53,323 nucleotides of DNA from Candidatus Gastranaerophilales bacterium (GTDB lineage: Bacteria > Cyanobacteriota > Vampirovibrionia > Gastranaerophilales > Gastranaerophilaceae). Both the position numbers and the translations under genes were made by a program. The stretch is from NCBI GenBank assembly GCA_016280955.1, contig JAEEHV010000071.1:1-53323 (forward strand). Direction: 5' to 3'. The notes beneath the pieces are model-generated. The model did no database searches, had not been told where the DNA came from, and was given only the letters and a program-made list of their open reading frames with translations. Shown piece by piece: positions 7,031 to 15,526 of this stretch. How positions within the stretch are numbered: position 1 is the first letter of the stretch; each line of letters begins with the position of its first letter.

Positions 7031-7558
7031 ATGCTGAAAACACTGCCAATAAAGAATCTGGAAGACATTGAACGAATCAAGGCAAAGTACAGAGAAAAAG
7101 AAATGTACTTAGATCTTTTAATGTTTTTGCTAGTCATAAACACAGGGCTTAAAATGACTGTTTTGTATGATTTCAAAGTTTCTCAGTTGAGAAACAAGAA
7201 ATACATACCTATTGCAAAAGGGATTACATACATTTTGACTGATGAAATTAATGAATTGGTTTCTATTTTAACCAAAGGCAAAGACCAAAATGACTTGGTT
7301 TTCGCAAGAAGAACTAAAGATAAGGCATCAAGATATTACTACTACGTAAATTTTAAAGACATCTGTGCAGAACTAAATATTTACAATCTATCCGTCGATT
7401 CTTGGAGAAGGACTTTTGGCTACTACCACTATCAAAAGTACCAAGATTTATTTTTCTTGCAGTGGTATTTCAACCAAAATACCGCAGAACAAACACTGGA
7501 TTATATAGATGTACACGAGCCGATGAGTTCAAGGTTTAAACAAGGTTTGGAACTATAG
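7031..7558 (+). CDS. Catalytically degenerate FimB-like recombinase paralogue, 175 aa
   Basis: The protein aligns end to end with the 180-residue recombinase at 6050 (shared TFGYYHYQKYQD, NLEDIERI..., TKGK-x-N-x-L-F blocks), but the active site is dismantled. The first Arg is K41 (TGLKMTV), the His of H-x-x-R is D123 (VDSWRRTFG, R126 retained), the second His is Q149 (YFNQN), and only Tyr158 remains (LDYID). The fold and probably DNA binding persist while strand exchange should not. It is the first gene after the inverted-repeat segment and ends 15 bp before the phosphoglycosyl transferase gene, so it should be transcribed with the polysaccharide operon. A role as accessory factor of the invertase or as transcription factor/antiterminator of the locus is my inference. 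Confidence 0.75.
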   Translation: MLKTLPIKNLEDIERIKAKYREKEMYLDLLMFLLVINTGLKMTVLYDFKVSQLRNKKYIPIAKGITYILTDEINELVSILTKGKDQNDLVFARRTKDKASRYYYYVNFKDICAELNIYNLSVDSWRRTFGYYHYQKYQDLFFLQWYFNQNTAEQTLDYIDVHEPMSSRFKQGLEL

Positions 7559-7573
7559 GAGTAAATAAGGAAA

Positions 7574-9004
7574 ATGAAGAGCTTATCAAAATCCACTACA
7601 ATAATGTTTATTTTCGATTTGATAATTTTATCGTTATCAACATATTTTGTCGGAAGCTATTTGGCTTTTGATTTAAAGATTTTACTATTGGCTATATGCC
7701 TTGTCGTTATTGCAGGTTTGGGAACATTGTTCCTCAAAGGGAATTATAAGATAAGGGAGTTCAACCCCACGTTCTGGAACTATTACAGGATGTTTGAAGG
7801 AATGATTTTTACACATATCCCGGTTGGAATCCTTTTGTACTTTTTTGTTGATAAATCAACATTAATAAAATTTCTTGGGGTAAATATATTAATTATTTAC
7901 TTCGCACTTTGTATTTATAGATTTTGTTTTCACTATTATCTATTTAATTTTAAGACAGTTAAAAAGATTCTTATTGTTGGTGTAAACGAGAGGGCGAAGG
8001 CTTTAGCAGATGAGATTATGAATAAACCTGCTCTAAGAATGGAGATAGTTGGCTTAGTTAGAACTGATGCAATTGAACGCAAAATATTAGAGATGACAAG
8101 AGAGATCTTCCATCTTACTAAAGATGAAGAAAAAATCTTGGAAGCTGAAACAGAGCAAGAAGAACTGGTTATGGATGATAAAGTTCCTGTTTTTGAAGAT
8201 GGCAGAGATATTTATAACATAGTTAAGAAAACGGAAGCTGATATTGTTATTTTTACTTACGCATCACAATTAATGTCAGCTATTCCTAGAGGTGTAAAAG
8301 AATACCTGATGCCGCAATTCTATGAAATGGTAACAGGTAAATTCTATATGGATTTTAAAAATGCAGTCGACTTCAGATGCGAATTTTCAAGAAAAAATAC
8401 ATTCGTATATGACTTCTTTAAACGAGCATTTGATATTATTTCGGCTTTAATAATTTTAACAGTTACTTTGCCAATCACAGCATACATAGCAATTAGAGTT
8501 AAGTTAACTGACGGAGCAAGCCCATTCTTCTCTCAAACTCGTGTCGGGCAGGATGGAAAAACTTTTGAATGTTATAAACTCAGAACAATGTACGTTAATG
8601 ACTATGTACCAAAAGATGGTGAAGATATTAAATATGCTGAATCTGTTAAGGGTGATGACAGAATAATTCCTTTCTGCAGATTTGTAAGAAAAGCACGTTT
8701 TGATGAAATACCGCAAATGATAAACATTCTGAAAGGCGAAATGTCTATAGTTGGTCCTAGAGCAGAGTGGGCAAATGAAGCAGCAGTATTTGAAAAAGAA
8801 ATACCTTTTTATAGAATGAGAAACTTAATCAGAGCAGGTTGGACAGGTTGGTCACACATTAGCATGGGTCCTTGTTTTTCTGTTGATGATGAAAGAGAAC
8901 GTCTTGCTTACGACCTATATTACATAAAACACAGAAATGTGTTTTGGGACATAGCAATCCTCGTTAAAGCAGTTTTCTTAGCTTGCGGAGGTAGACATAA
9001 GTAA
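7574..9004 (+). CDS. Undecaprenyl-phosphate sugar phosphotransferase (WcaJ/WbaP-like initiating enzyme)
   Basis: This 476-residue inner-membrane enzyme should transfer a sugar-1-phosphate to undecaprenyl phosphate, the first step of repeat-unit assembly. About four N-terminal transmembrane segments (residues 9-130) are followed by a nucleotide-binding-like domain (KKILIVGVNERAKALADEI) and a membrane-inserting helix before the C-terminal bacterial sugar transferase domain (about 270-470). That domain carries the family signatures: SQTRVGQDGKTFECYKLRTM, the catalytic-type RKARFDEIPQMINILKGEMS and VGPRAEW. The length matches polyprenyl glycosylphosphotransferases. A Glu-rich insertion (residues ~180-205) in the central domain is unusual. 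It is the first enzyme of a tightly packed operon. The sugar transferred (Gal, Glc or a 2-acetamido sugar) cannot be read from the sequence. Confidence 0.88.
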   Translation: MKSLSKSTTIMFIFDLIILSLSTYFVGSYLAFDLKILLLAICLVVIAGLGTLFLKGNYKIREFNPTFWNYYRMFEGMIFTHIPVGILLYFFVDKSTLIKFLGVNILIIYFALCIYRFCFHYYLFNFKTVKKILIVGVNERAKALADEIMNKPALRMEIVGLVRTDAIERKILEMTREIFHLTKDEEKILEAETEQEELVMDDKVPVFEDGRDIYNIVKKTEADIVIFTYASQLMSAIPRGVKEYLMPQFYEMVTGKFYMDFKNAVDFRCEFSRKNTFVYDFFKRAFDIISALIILTVTLPITAYIAIRVKLTDGASPFFSQTRVGQDGKTFECYKLRTMYVNDYVPKDGEDIKYAESVKGDDRIIPFCRFVRKARFDEIPQMINILKGEMSIVGPRAEWANEAAVFEKEIPFYRMRNLIRAGWTGWSHISMGPCFSVDDERERLAYDLYYIKHRNVFWDIAILVKAVFLACGGRHK

Positions 9005-9669
9005 TGGGATTGATTAAGTTTATTCGAGATTTATGGGAAATAACCCATCTAAATATTGTTAAAAAGGTAAACATTCCTTATGGCTTGTCAGACATTTCTG
9101 ATGAATACCGTAAAAAAGAGTTTTCAACCGATAAACTCAGGATTTTAATGATAACTGATTTTTCGGAGTTCTTAGATAATTATACTCCTATTTTTGCAGT
9201 TAATGAATGTAATAAAGAAGGAATGAATATCCAACTTGATATTTATGGTCAGGGCAGAGATACTGAGAAAATTAAAAACTGTATCAAAAATCAGAACTGT
9301 GAAAACATTCAATATAAAGGCGGATTTCAAGATTTTACTCCAATTTATAAAGACTATGACTTGTTTATTACATCGAGTTACTCCTGTGATATTCAGATGA
9401 ATACCATTGAAGCAATGAGAGCAGGATTACCTTTACTGCTTATGGATATTAAAGGTGATGGTGAATCAGAGTTTATAAAAAGCAATGGCTATTTAATGCC
9501 TGAAAACGCAATTATGTTTTATAGAAAAACCTTAAAAGGTTTTTATGATGATAAATCACAATTAGCTTTAATGGGACAAAACAGCCGAAAACTGTATGAA
9601 GAAAAATATACCGCAAAACAAATGGTAGACAAGACATTAAATGTTTATAAGGAAGTGTTGGGGGAATAA
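9004..9669 (+). CDS. Short GT4-type glycosyltransferase (C-terminal half only)
   Basis: The start codon overlaps the previous stop by one base (TAATG). The 221-residue product corresponds to the C-terminal, donor-binding half of GT-B family 4 enzymes: LDIYGQGRDTEKIK, IQYKGGFQDF, YDLFITSSYSCDIQMNTIEAMRAGLPLLLMDI, EFIKSNGYLM and the final helices. The E-x7-E motif is altered (DIQMNTIEAM keeps only the second Glu). The N-terminal acceptor-binding Rossmann domain of a ~370-residue enzyme is replaced by ~45 unrelated residues. Either it works with another subunit, it acts as a partner of the full GT4 encoded next, or it is a shrunken relic kept in frame by operon coupling. There are no frameshifts, which favours retention of function. 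Confidence 0.7.
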   Translation: MGLIKFIRDLWEITHLNIVKKVNIPYGLSDISDEYRKKEFSTDKLRILMITDFSEFLDNYTPIFAVNECNKEGMNIQLDIYGQGRDTEKIKNCIKNQNCENIQYKGGFQDFTPIYKDYDLFITSSYSCDIQMNTIEAMRAGLPLLLMDIKGDGESEFIKSNGYLMPENAIMFYRKTLKGFYDDKSQLALMGQNSRKLYEEKYTAKQMVDKTLNVYKEVLGE

Positions 9670-10796
9670 TGAGTCAAGAAAAAATAAAGATTACCCATGT
9701 AACTCGTTTTGCCCACCCACACATCGGAGGTATAGAAGCTGTTATTAATCAAATAAACGAAAGTTTATCAAATGAAGAATTTGATAAAGAAGTTCTTTGC
9801 TGTTCAAATACAGAAAAATCTTCTATCGAAAATGGTGTTAAATATAACCGTGCAAGATATTGGTTTGAAGTTTTTAATAACACAATTTCATTAAGTTTTC
9901 TATGGAAATTATCAAGAGTAAATACCGATATATTACACTATCATATGCCATTTATATTTGCAGTTATTTGTCATTTTATTGCAAGACCTAAATATAAAAA
10001 ATTATATATAACATACCACGCAGAACTTTGCGGGTACGACAAAGTGATGAAATACTTTTGGTGGTTATATAAATATTTCTACAAAATAACAGATAGAATT
10101 CATATTTTATCTCCAAATGTAATGTATAGTGATAAAATTTTAGTCCCTTTTAAACATAAGTGCTATGTTTTACCATTTGGTGTAGACACGCAATTAAAAG
10201 ATAATGAACAGCAAAATAAAATAAAAGAACTTTATAAGGACAAAAAGATTCTTCTTTGTTCAGGAAGGTTGGTGCGTTTTAAAGGATTTCAATATGCAAT
10301 AGATGCAATGAAAGATGTTGAAAATGCAGTTCTTTTAATTATGGGAGATGGTAATTATAGAGAAATGTTAGAAGAACAAATTGAACTTAATCACTTACAA
10401 AACAAAGTTATTCTATTAGGAGAAATAGCGGATAAAAATTATAAGAACGAGCTATTTGAAGCCTGTGATATATTTTTGCTTCCATCTATTCAACGAACAG
10501 AATCTTTTGCAATTGTGCAATTAGAAGCTATGAGGCACGCAAAACCTGTTATTAATACAAATCTTGGAACCGGTGTCAATTTTGTTTCAATTAATGAACA
10601 AACCGGTATAACAATTGAACCTAAAAACTCTGATGAATTGGCAAAAGCTATAAACGATTTATTAAACAATAATCAACTTTGTCTTGAATATGGTCGAAAT
10701 GCAAGAGAGAGAGTAAAAATACGATTTGATATTAATAAAATACAAAACGAATACACTACTTTGTATGAAAAAAGTGACATCATAACAACTACATAG
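9669..10796 (+). CDS. Family 4 glycosyltransferase
   Basis: This 375-residue cytosolic GT-B enzyme should add a sugar to the lipid-linked repeat unit. Family features are the N-terminal glycine-rich loop (HPHIGGIEAVI, residues ~17-27), the interdomain PFGVDTQ, SGRLVRFKGFQYAIDAM, LLIMGDGNYREML, and the donor-site RTESFAIVQLEAM with the E-x7-E pattern. Its start overlaps the previous stop by one base. Full length and intact motifs contrast with the half-size neighbour upstream. Donor and linkage are unknown. Confidence 0.87.
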   Translation: MSQEKIKITHVTRFAHPHIGGIEAVINQINESLSNEEFDKEVLCCSNTEKSSIENGVKYNRARYWFEVFNNTISLSFLWKLSRVNTDILHYHMPFIFAVICHFIARPKYKKLYITYHAELCGYDKVMKYFWWLYKYFYKITDRIHILSPNVMYSDKILVPFKHKCYVLPFGVDTQLKDNEQQNKIKELYKDKKILLCSGRLVRFKGFQYAIDAMKDVENAVLLIMGDGNYREMLEEQIELNHLQNKVILLGEIADKNYKNELFEACDIFLLPSIQRTESFAIVQLEAMRHAKPVINTNLGTGVNFVSINEQTGITIEPKNSDELAKAINDLLNNNQLCLEYGRNARERVKIRFDINKIQNEYTTLYEKSDIITTT

Positions 10797-10816
10797 AGAT
10801 AAAAGGACTATTACAA

Positions 10817-12217
10817 TTGAACGATATTTTTCATATAAATACAAAACATATTATTCCTTTTGCTTTAACAATTGCAATTGTTATCCTTTTTTCGATGTTA
10901 TTTTATTTTGAGATGAGAATGTTAGATAGAATAATTCTTCCATTTCTAATTACAAGTTTCATCTCATTAATAATTTATTACATTCTTAATAAAACTTTTG
11001 AAGACAAATTTGTTTCTAAAATCTTTTTAATTTCCGTATTACTCCATTTTGTATTTATTCTTTTTTGGCAATTGCTTAAATATTATGGACTAGGTTTACA
11101 AATGCCTACAGAAAATATTTTTGAGGCATATGTTTCAGATGTAGATGGTATAAAATACCACGCATTGGGGGTAGAGGTAAGTAAGTATATAAGTACACAT
11201 CATTATGGGGTTTTCTTTGAAAAAATGTACGGTGGGTTTTTCCCAAAAATGATAGGTATTCTTTATCGTTATACAGGGACACACAATCCTTTTCTAATTT
11301 GTTGTCTGAATTCTATTTTTGCAGGTATTGTTGCTCCTATTATATATTTTATAGGAAAAATTACTCTTAAAGATACTTCTTTGTCAAAGTTATATACTTT
11401 CTTTTTTATAATAACTTTTTCATTTATTATGAACACATCTACTGTTATGAGAGATGTTTATATAACTCTTTTTGTTTATCTTGCTATTCTTTTATCTTAT
11501 CAGTTTTATAAAACACGAAATCCAATTTTTCTAGTATCAACATTATTTAGTCTTCAGTGTTTAAGACTCTTTAGACCATATGCATGCTACATCGTATTTA
11601 TAGCAATAATAGCTGCTTACATTCTTCATAATATAAAAATTGTTAAACAAAAATCATCAATCAAAGTCAATAAAATTACAATGGCTTTGATTATATTATC
11701 TCCAATATTGTTAGTTTTGTTGGTATACATATATATAAAACTAACACACGCATTTGGTGTTATATCATCTGCAGAAGATCTTATAAGTGTCAGAGAGAAT
11801 TGTTATTCAGGTAGTAATACTGATTATGCTTTTGATTTCTCGGAAATATATAGTATATTTCCTCCTTTTGCAATTTTTTTAGGTTTGTGTTGCTTATTTT
11901 TTGCACCTTTTCCTTGGGAATGGGTACTTGTAAGACGCATAATATATGTACCGGATATGATAATGCTTTATTGTTTTTTGCCATCGTTTTTTAAGAATTT
12001 TGCATTAATTTTTAAAGAAAAAAATTATATTCTAACAATTTTTCTAATTACATTATTAATGCAATTTTCTATATATTGTATTACGCTTGGCAATTCCGGT
12101 TCTATACACAGGCTGAGAGGTCCATTTATTCCAATGATCTATTTAATAGCAATGTATAGACCTGACAAATATTTAGGAAAAATTATACAAACCGTACAAA
12201 AATGGAGGATTATTTAG
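10817..12217 (+). CDS. Polytopic membrane protein, candidate polysaccharide polymerase (Wzy-like) or GT-C transferase
   Basis: The 466-residue protein has about ten to eleven predicted membrane segments from residue 10 to 455 and a larger central loop (roughly 300-360). The segment around MNTSTVMRDVYITLFVYL followed by LQCLRLFRPYA resembles the conserved Arg-Asp and Arg-Pro pairs of the GT-C/ArnT-like and polymerase-type proteins found in polysaccharide loci. As the only polytopic protein here apart from Wzx and the initiating enzyme, it is the best Wzy candidate of a Wzx/Wzy pathway. Translation starts at TTG 10817, 9 bp after AAAAGGA. Sequence alone does not separate Wzy from a GT-C enzyme. 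The stop codon abuts the next start. Confidence 0.6.
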   Translation: MNDIFHINTKHIIPFALTIAIVILFSMLFYFEMRMLDRIILPFLITSFISLIIYYILNKTFEDKFVSKIFLISVLLHFVFILFWQLLKYYGLGLQMPTENIFEAYVSDVDGIKYHALGVEVSKYISTHHYGVFFEKMYGGFFPKMIGILYRYTGTHNPFLICCLNSIFAGIVAPIIYFIGKITLKDTSLSKLYTFFFIITFSFIMNTSTVMRDVYITLFVYLAILLSYQFYKTRNPIFLVSTLFSLQCLRLFRPYACYIVFIAIIAAYILHNIKIVKQKSSIKVNKITMALIILSPILLVLLVYIYIKLTHAFGVISSAEDLISVRENCYSGSNTDYAFDFSEIYSIFPPFAIFLGLCCLFFAPFPWEWVLVRRIIYVPDMIMLYCFLPSFFKNFALIFKEKNYILTIFLITLLMQFSIYCITLGNSGSIHRLRGPFIPMIYLIAMYRPDKYLGKIIQTVQKWRII

Positions 12218-13072
12218 ATGGATGTATCCGTAATTCTTGTAAATTATAAAACTAAAGATTTAACGACAAGTGCAATAAAATCTGTTGTAGAAAAAACCGT
12301 TGGTTTAAAATATGAAATTTTTGTTGTAGATAATAATTCACAAGATGGTTCAATAGAAGCAGTCGAAGTAGAATTCCCAAATATTAAAATTATAAAAAAT
12401 TCAATAAATGCAGGTTTCGGAGCTGCTAATAATATCGCAATAAAACAAGCAAGTGGTAAATATATATTATGTTTAAACACAGATACCCTCTTAATTAATA
12501 ATGCAATAAAAGGGATGTTTGATTATATGGAAACTAATGAAAAAGTAGGAGTTTGTGGAGGTAATCTTTATGATGCTGATATGACGCCTACAATGAGTTA
12601 TGCTTCTTTTCCAAATTTTTGGAATTGTTTATCAACAACTTGGTTACTAAAAAAAATATTTCCGAAATTGAGAAATCATGAAGAAGTACAAACAGTAAAA
12701 GATGTTGGTTTTATTACAGGAGCGGATATTTTCTTTAGAAAGTCTGTTCTGGATAATGTTGGTATTTTTGATGAGCAATTTTTTATGTATTACGAGGAAG
12801 CGGATTTGTGCAAAAGAATAAAGAATGCAGGATATCAAATTAAAGTTATTCCAAGTGCAAAAATTACACATTTAGAAGGAAAATCCGCCAAAGACTTTTG
12901 GAATAACGCAAAACTGAGAGTCAAAAGCAAATATTTATACGCACGAAAACACCAAAGTAAAATAACTTTATATTCAATGAAGTTTTCTTATGTTTTGTTA
13001 CACATACTTGCTCTGATATTTACTTTTAATAAAGAAAACATCGAACTGATAAAAATGCATATAAGAGGATAA
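12218..13072 (+). CDS. Family 2 glycosyltransferase (rhamnosyltransferase WbbL-like)
   Basis: This 284-residue GT-A enzyme has the full GT2 signature set: SVILVNYKTKDLTTSAIKS at the N-terminus, FVVDNNSQDGS, NAGFGAANNIAI, CLNTDTLL (DxD-type metal site), and the acceptor/catalytic part FITGADIFFRKS...FDEQFFMYYEEADLCKRIKNAGY. The last feature is typical of the WbbL/rhamnosyltransferase branch. A hydrophobic C-terminal helix (~245-265) may anchor it to the membrane. The gene begins directly after the preceding stop without spacer, indicating coupling. Rhamnose is only the commonest donor in this branch, and no dTDP-rhamnose synthesis genes are in the window. Confidence 0.85.
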   Translation: MDVSVILVNYKTKDLTTSAIKSVVEKTVGLKYEIFVVDNNSQDGSIEAVEVEFPNIKIIKNSINAGFGAANNIAIKQASGKYILCLNTDTLLINNAIKGMFDYMETNEKVGVCGGNLYDADMTPTMSYASFPNFWNCLSTTWLLKKIFPKLRNHEEVQTVKDVGFITGADIFFRKSVLDNVGIFDEQFFMYYEEADLCKRIKNAGYQIKVIPSAKITHLEGKSAKDFWNNAKLRVKSKYLYARKHQSKITLYSMKFSYVLLHILALIFTFNKENIELIKMHIRG

Positions 13073-13077
13073 TTATA

Positions 13078-14325
13078 ATGATAAAAGACAAATTAAAAAT
13101 TATTATTGTGCATTTTATGTTTTCCCCCTACGGCGGCGGTGAAGTTATGGCTTATAACACGTATAAACTTCTGCAACAAAAAGGTCACGAGGTTTATTTT
13201 TATGCAATGGATTATAAACCGTATTTTGAAGAGTGTGAAAGTACAAAATATTTTTGTAAAGCATTGAGAAAAGATAACATAATTGATTATTTTAAGGATT
13301 TGCCAAAGAATTTTTATAATTTTGATGCAGCAAAAAAATTTGGATTTATGCTTGATGAAATACAACCGGATATAGTTCATGTTCATACACTTGACAGATT
13401 AACTTATTCCGTATTAAACGAATGTTTTAAAAGGAATATACATGTTGTTAAAACAGAACATAGCGTCAAAATTGCATGTCCATCCGAAAGTCTGTTTTTC
13501 GGAGCAAAAACATTATGCAAAAAACGATTATGTGTAAAAGGAAACTATTTTCATTGCGTTTTAAACAAATGCTTTAGAAAAAGTTATTATTTCAGTATTA
13601 TTCGCGCATTATCGGTTGCCGTAAACGATTTAACTGGCTGCAACAAAAAAATTAACAAATTTATCGCCCCAACAAATGCGGTTAAAGAAGTTATGGTTCA
13701 AAAAGGCATTAGTGCAGACAAAATCGAAATCATTGAAAATTTCATTTCGAAACAATTCGAAAACTTGGAACCTTGTTACGAAAATAAAAATTATTTTCTC
13801 TTTTCTGGAAGACTATACAATTTCAAAGGATTAAATGTTCTTTTTGAAGCAATAAAAGAACTGCCGAAAGAAATTGAATTTCATATTGCTGGAACCGGTC
13901 CATTGGAAAATGAATTAAAAGAGATTTGCAAAATAAATAAACTTGATAACGTGAAATTTTTGGGTTTCTTATCCCGTAATGACTTGATTGAGGAATATAA
14001 GTATTGTAGGGCACTGATTGTACCTTCAATTTGGTTTGAAATATTCGGTTTGATTATTATAGAAGCAATGTCTTTGGGGAAACCTGTAATTGCTTCAAAT
14101 ATAGGTGGGATTCCAGAAATAGTCGAAAATAACAAAACTGGTTTGTTATTCGAAAGTGAAAAAGTCGAAAATATAAAAGAATGTATATTAAAATATTTCA
14201 ACAATAAAGATTTGGCGGTTCAACATGGAAAAAATGCTTATGAAAAGGTTATAAACCATTACACCGAAGAAAAATACGGTCAAAAACTTATTGATTTATA
14301 TAGGGAGATTTTGACAAATGAATAA
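13078..14325 (+). CDS. Family 4 glycosyltransferase with Cys-rich insertion
   Basis: This 415-residue GT-B enzyme carries the N-terminal FSPYGGGEVMAYNTYKLL, the middle PDIVHVHTLDRLTYS and TEHSVK, the linker IENFISKQF, SGRLYNFKGLNVLFEAI, FHIAGTGPLENELKE and the donor site WFEIFGLIIIEAMSLGKPVIAS (E-x7-E). Between residues ~130 and 180 is an insertion with about six cysteines (CPSE, LCKKRLC, HCVLNKCF). Such a segment is known in a subgroup of capsule GT4 enzymes and could bind metal, but no role is assigned. Its end overlaps the next gene by 8 bp. Confidence 0.85.
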   Translation: MIKDKLKIIIVHFMFSPYGGGEVMAYNTYKLLQQKGHEVYFYAMDYKPYFEECESTKYFCKALRKDNIIDYFKDLPKNFYNFDAAKKFGFMLDEIQPDIVHVHTLDRLTYSVLNECFKRNIHVVKTEHSVKIACPSESLFFGAKTLCKKRLCVKGNYFHCVLNKCFRKSYYFSIIRALSVAVNDLTGCNKKINKFIAPTNAVKEVMVQKGISADKIEIIENFISKQFENLEPCYENKNYFLFSGRLYNFKGLNVLFEAIKELPKEIEFHIAGTGPLENELKEICKINKLDNVKFLGFLSRNDLIEEYKYCRALIVPSIWFEIFGLIIIEAMSLGKPVIASNIGGIPEIVENNKTGLLFESEKVENIKECILKYFNNKDLAVQHGKNAYEKVINHYTEEKYGQKLIDLYREILTNE

Positions 14326-15526
14326 GGTATACATAACAAATTATTGGGACAGCGGGAATTACGGTGCAATTTTAACGGCATATGCGCTTTATGCTTTAAT
14401 TAAGAATGAGGGTTATGATGTTAATTTGTTAAACCTAATGTCAAAATCCAAAACAATAAGTTTTAATCATCGCATAGAAAGCGATTTTATAAATAAATAC
14501 TGTAATTATACAAAGCCTGTGAATAATTACGAAAATTTATCTGAAATAAATGACAACGCAATTTTTATAACCGGTTCAGATCAGGTGTTTCGTCAAAAAT
14601 TGACACCCGATAATTTCGACAATCTTTTATTGGATTATGTTAAAAGTAATTGTAAAAAAATAGCAATTTCTGCAAGTTTTGGGATTAATGAAAAACAATT
14701 TGCCAAAGAAAACACGAAAGATATCATAAACCATATGAGAACTTCGTTAAAATCATTTGATTTTATTTCGGTAAGAGAACCTGATGGACAAAAAATATGC
14801 AAAGATACTTTTAATATTGATACAGAACTTCTGCCAGACCCTGTATTTATTTTGGATAAAATTTATTTTAAAAATATAGCTGATTCCTGCAAAAAAGACT
14901 ATTCAGATACTATTGTCAGCCACATGTTTTTTTCGACAAAAGAACATGAAGTAGTTTACAGATTTTTGGAAAAGAAATATAAAACAAAATTAGAAACACT
15001 TGCTTATAAAAATTTACCCGTCGAAGAATGGCTGAAAGCAATAAAAGATTGCAAATTTCTGATAACAAATTCTTATCATGCCGTATGTTTTGCAATTATT
15101 TTCAATAAACCGTTTATTTGTTTATCCGAAGAAACAGGGGCTTCGAGCAGATTTAATGCACTTTTTGACTTATTCGGAATACAAAACGAAAGTGTATCTT
15201 TAAAAGATATTTATCAAAAAAATTGTATCTTCAATATTGATTATAACAAAGTAAATCAGAATATTAATGAGAAAAAAGAAAAAGGACTTAATATTATACA
15301 AAAAACACTTTCAATGCCTATAGGGAAAGAAAAAGAAAAAAACGAATGTAGGATAAAATATTTGGAAAAAAAATTACATATAATAAATTGTCAAAATAAA
15401 ATTTCATACAAATTAAAAAAAATCGTTTGGGAAATATGGCTGATAATTTTTCATAATTATTTGCCCAAATTCATTAAGAATGTTATTGATTACTTTTGGC
15501 TTAAAAGAAAAGGTAGTAAACAATGA
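14318..15526 (+). CDS. Polysaccharide pyruvyl transferase family protein
   Basis: The 402-residue protein opens with YITNYWDSGNYGAILTAYAL, the first motif of the WcaK/CsaB pyruvyl transferase family. It continues with FITGSDQVFRQ, ISASFGI, ISVREPDGQ and ELLPDPVF, and has the later LITNSYHAVCFAIIFNKPFI and SSRFNALFDLFGI blocks. The family adds ketal-pyruvate from phosphoenolpyruvate to a hexose, giving the glycan a negative charge. The C-terminal ~60 residues are basic and amphipathic and may contact the membrane. It overlaps the genes on both sides (8 and 4 bp). In many gut bacteria it is paired with an F420-dehydrogenase-beta-like gene, as here. Confidence 0.82.
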   Translation: MNKVYITNYWDSGNYGAILTAYALYALIKNEGYDVNLLNLMSKSKTISFNHRIESDFINKYCNYTKPVNNYENLSEINDNAIFITGSDQVFRQKLTPDNFDNLLLDYVKSNCKKIAISASFGINEKQFAKENTKDIINHMRTSLKSFDFISVREPDGQKICKDTFNIDTELLPDPVFILDKIYFKNIADSCKKDYSDTIVSHMFFSTKEHEVVYRFLEKKYKTKLETLAYKNLPVEEWLKAIKDCKFLITNSYHAVCFAIIFNKPFICLSEETGASSRFNALFDLFGIQNESVSLKDIYQKNCIFNIDYNKVNQNINEKKEKGLNIIQKTLSMPIGKEKEKNECRIKYLEKKLHIINCQNKISYKLKKIVWEIWLIIFHNYLPKFIKNVIDYFWLKRKGSKQ

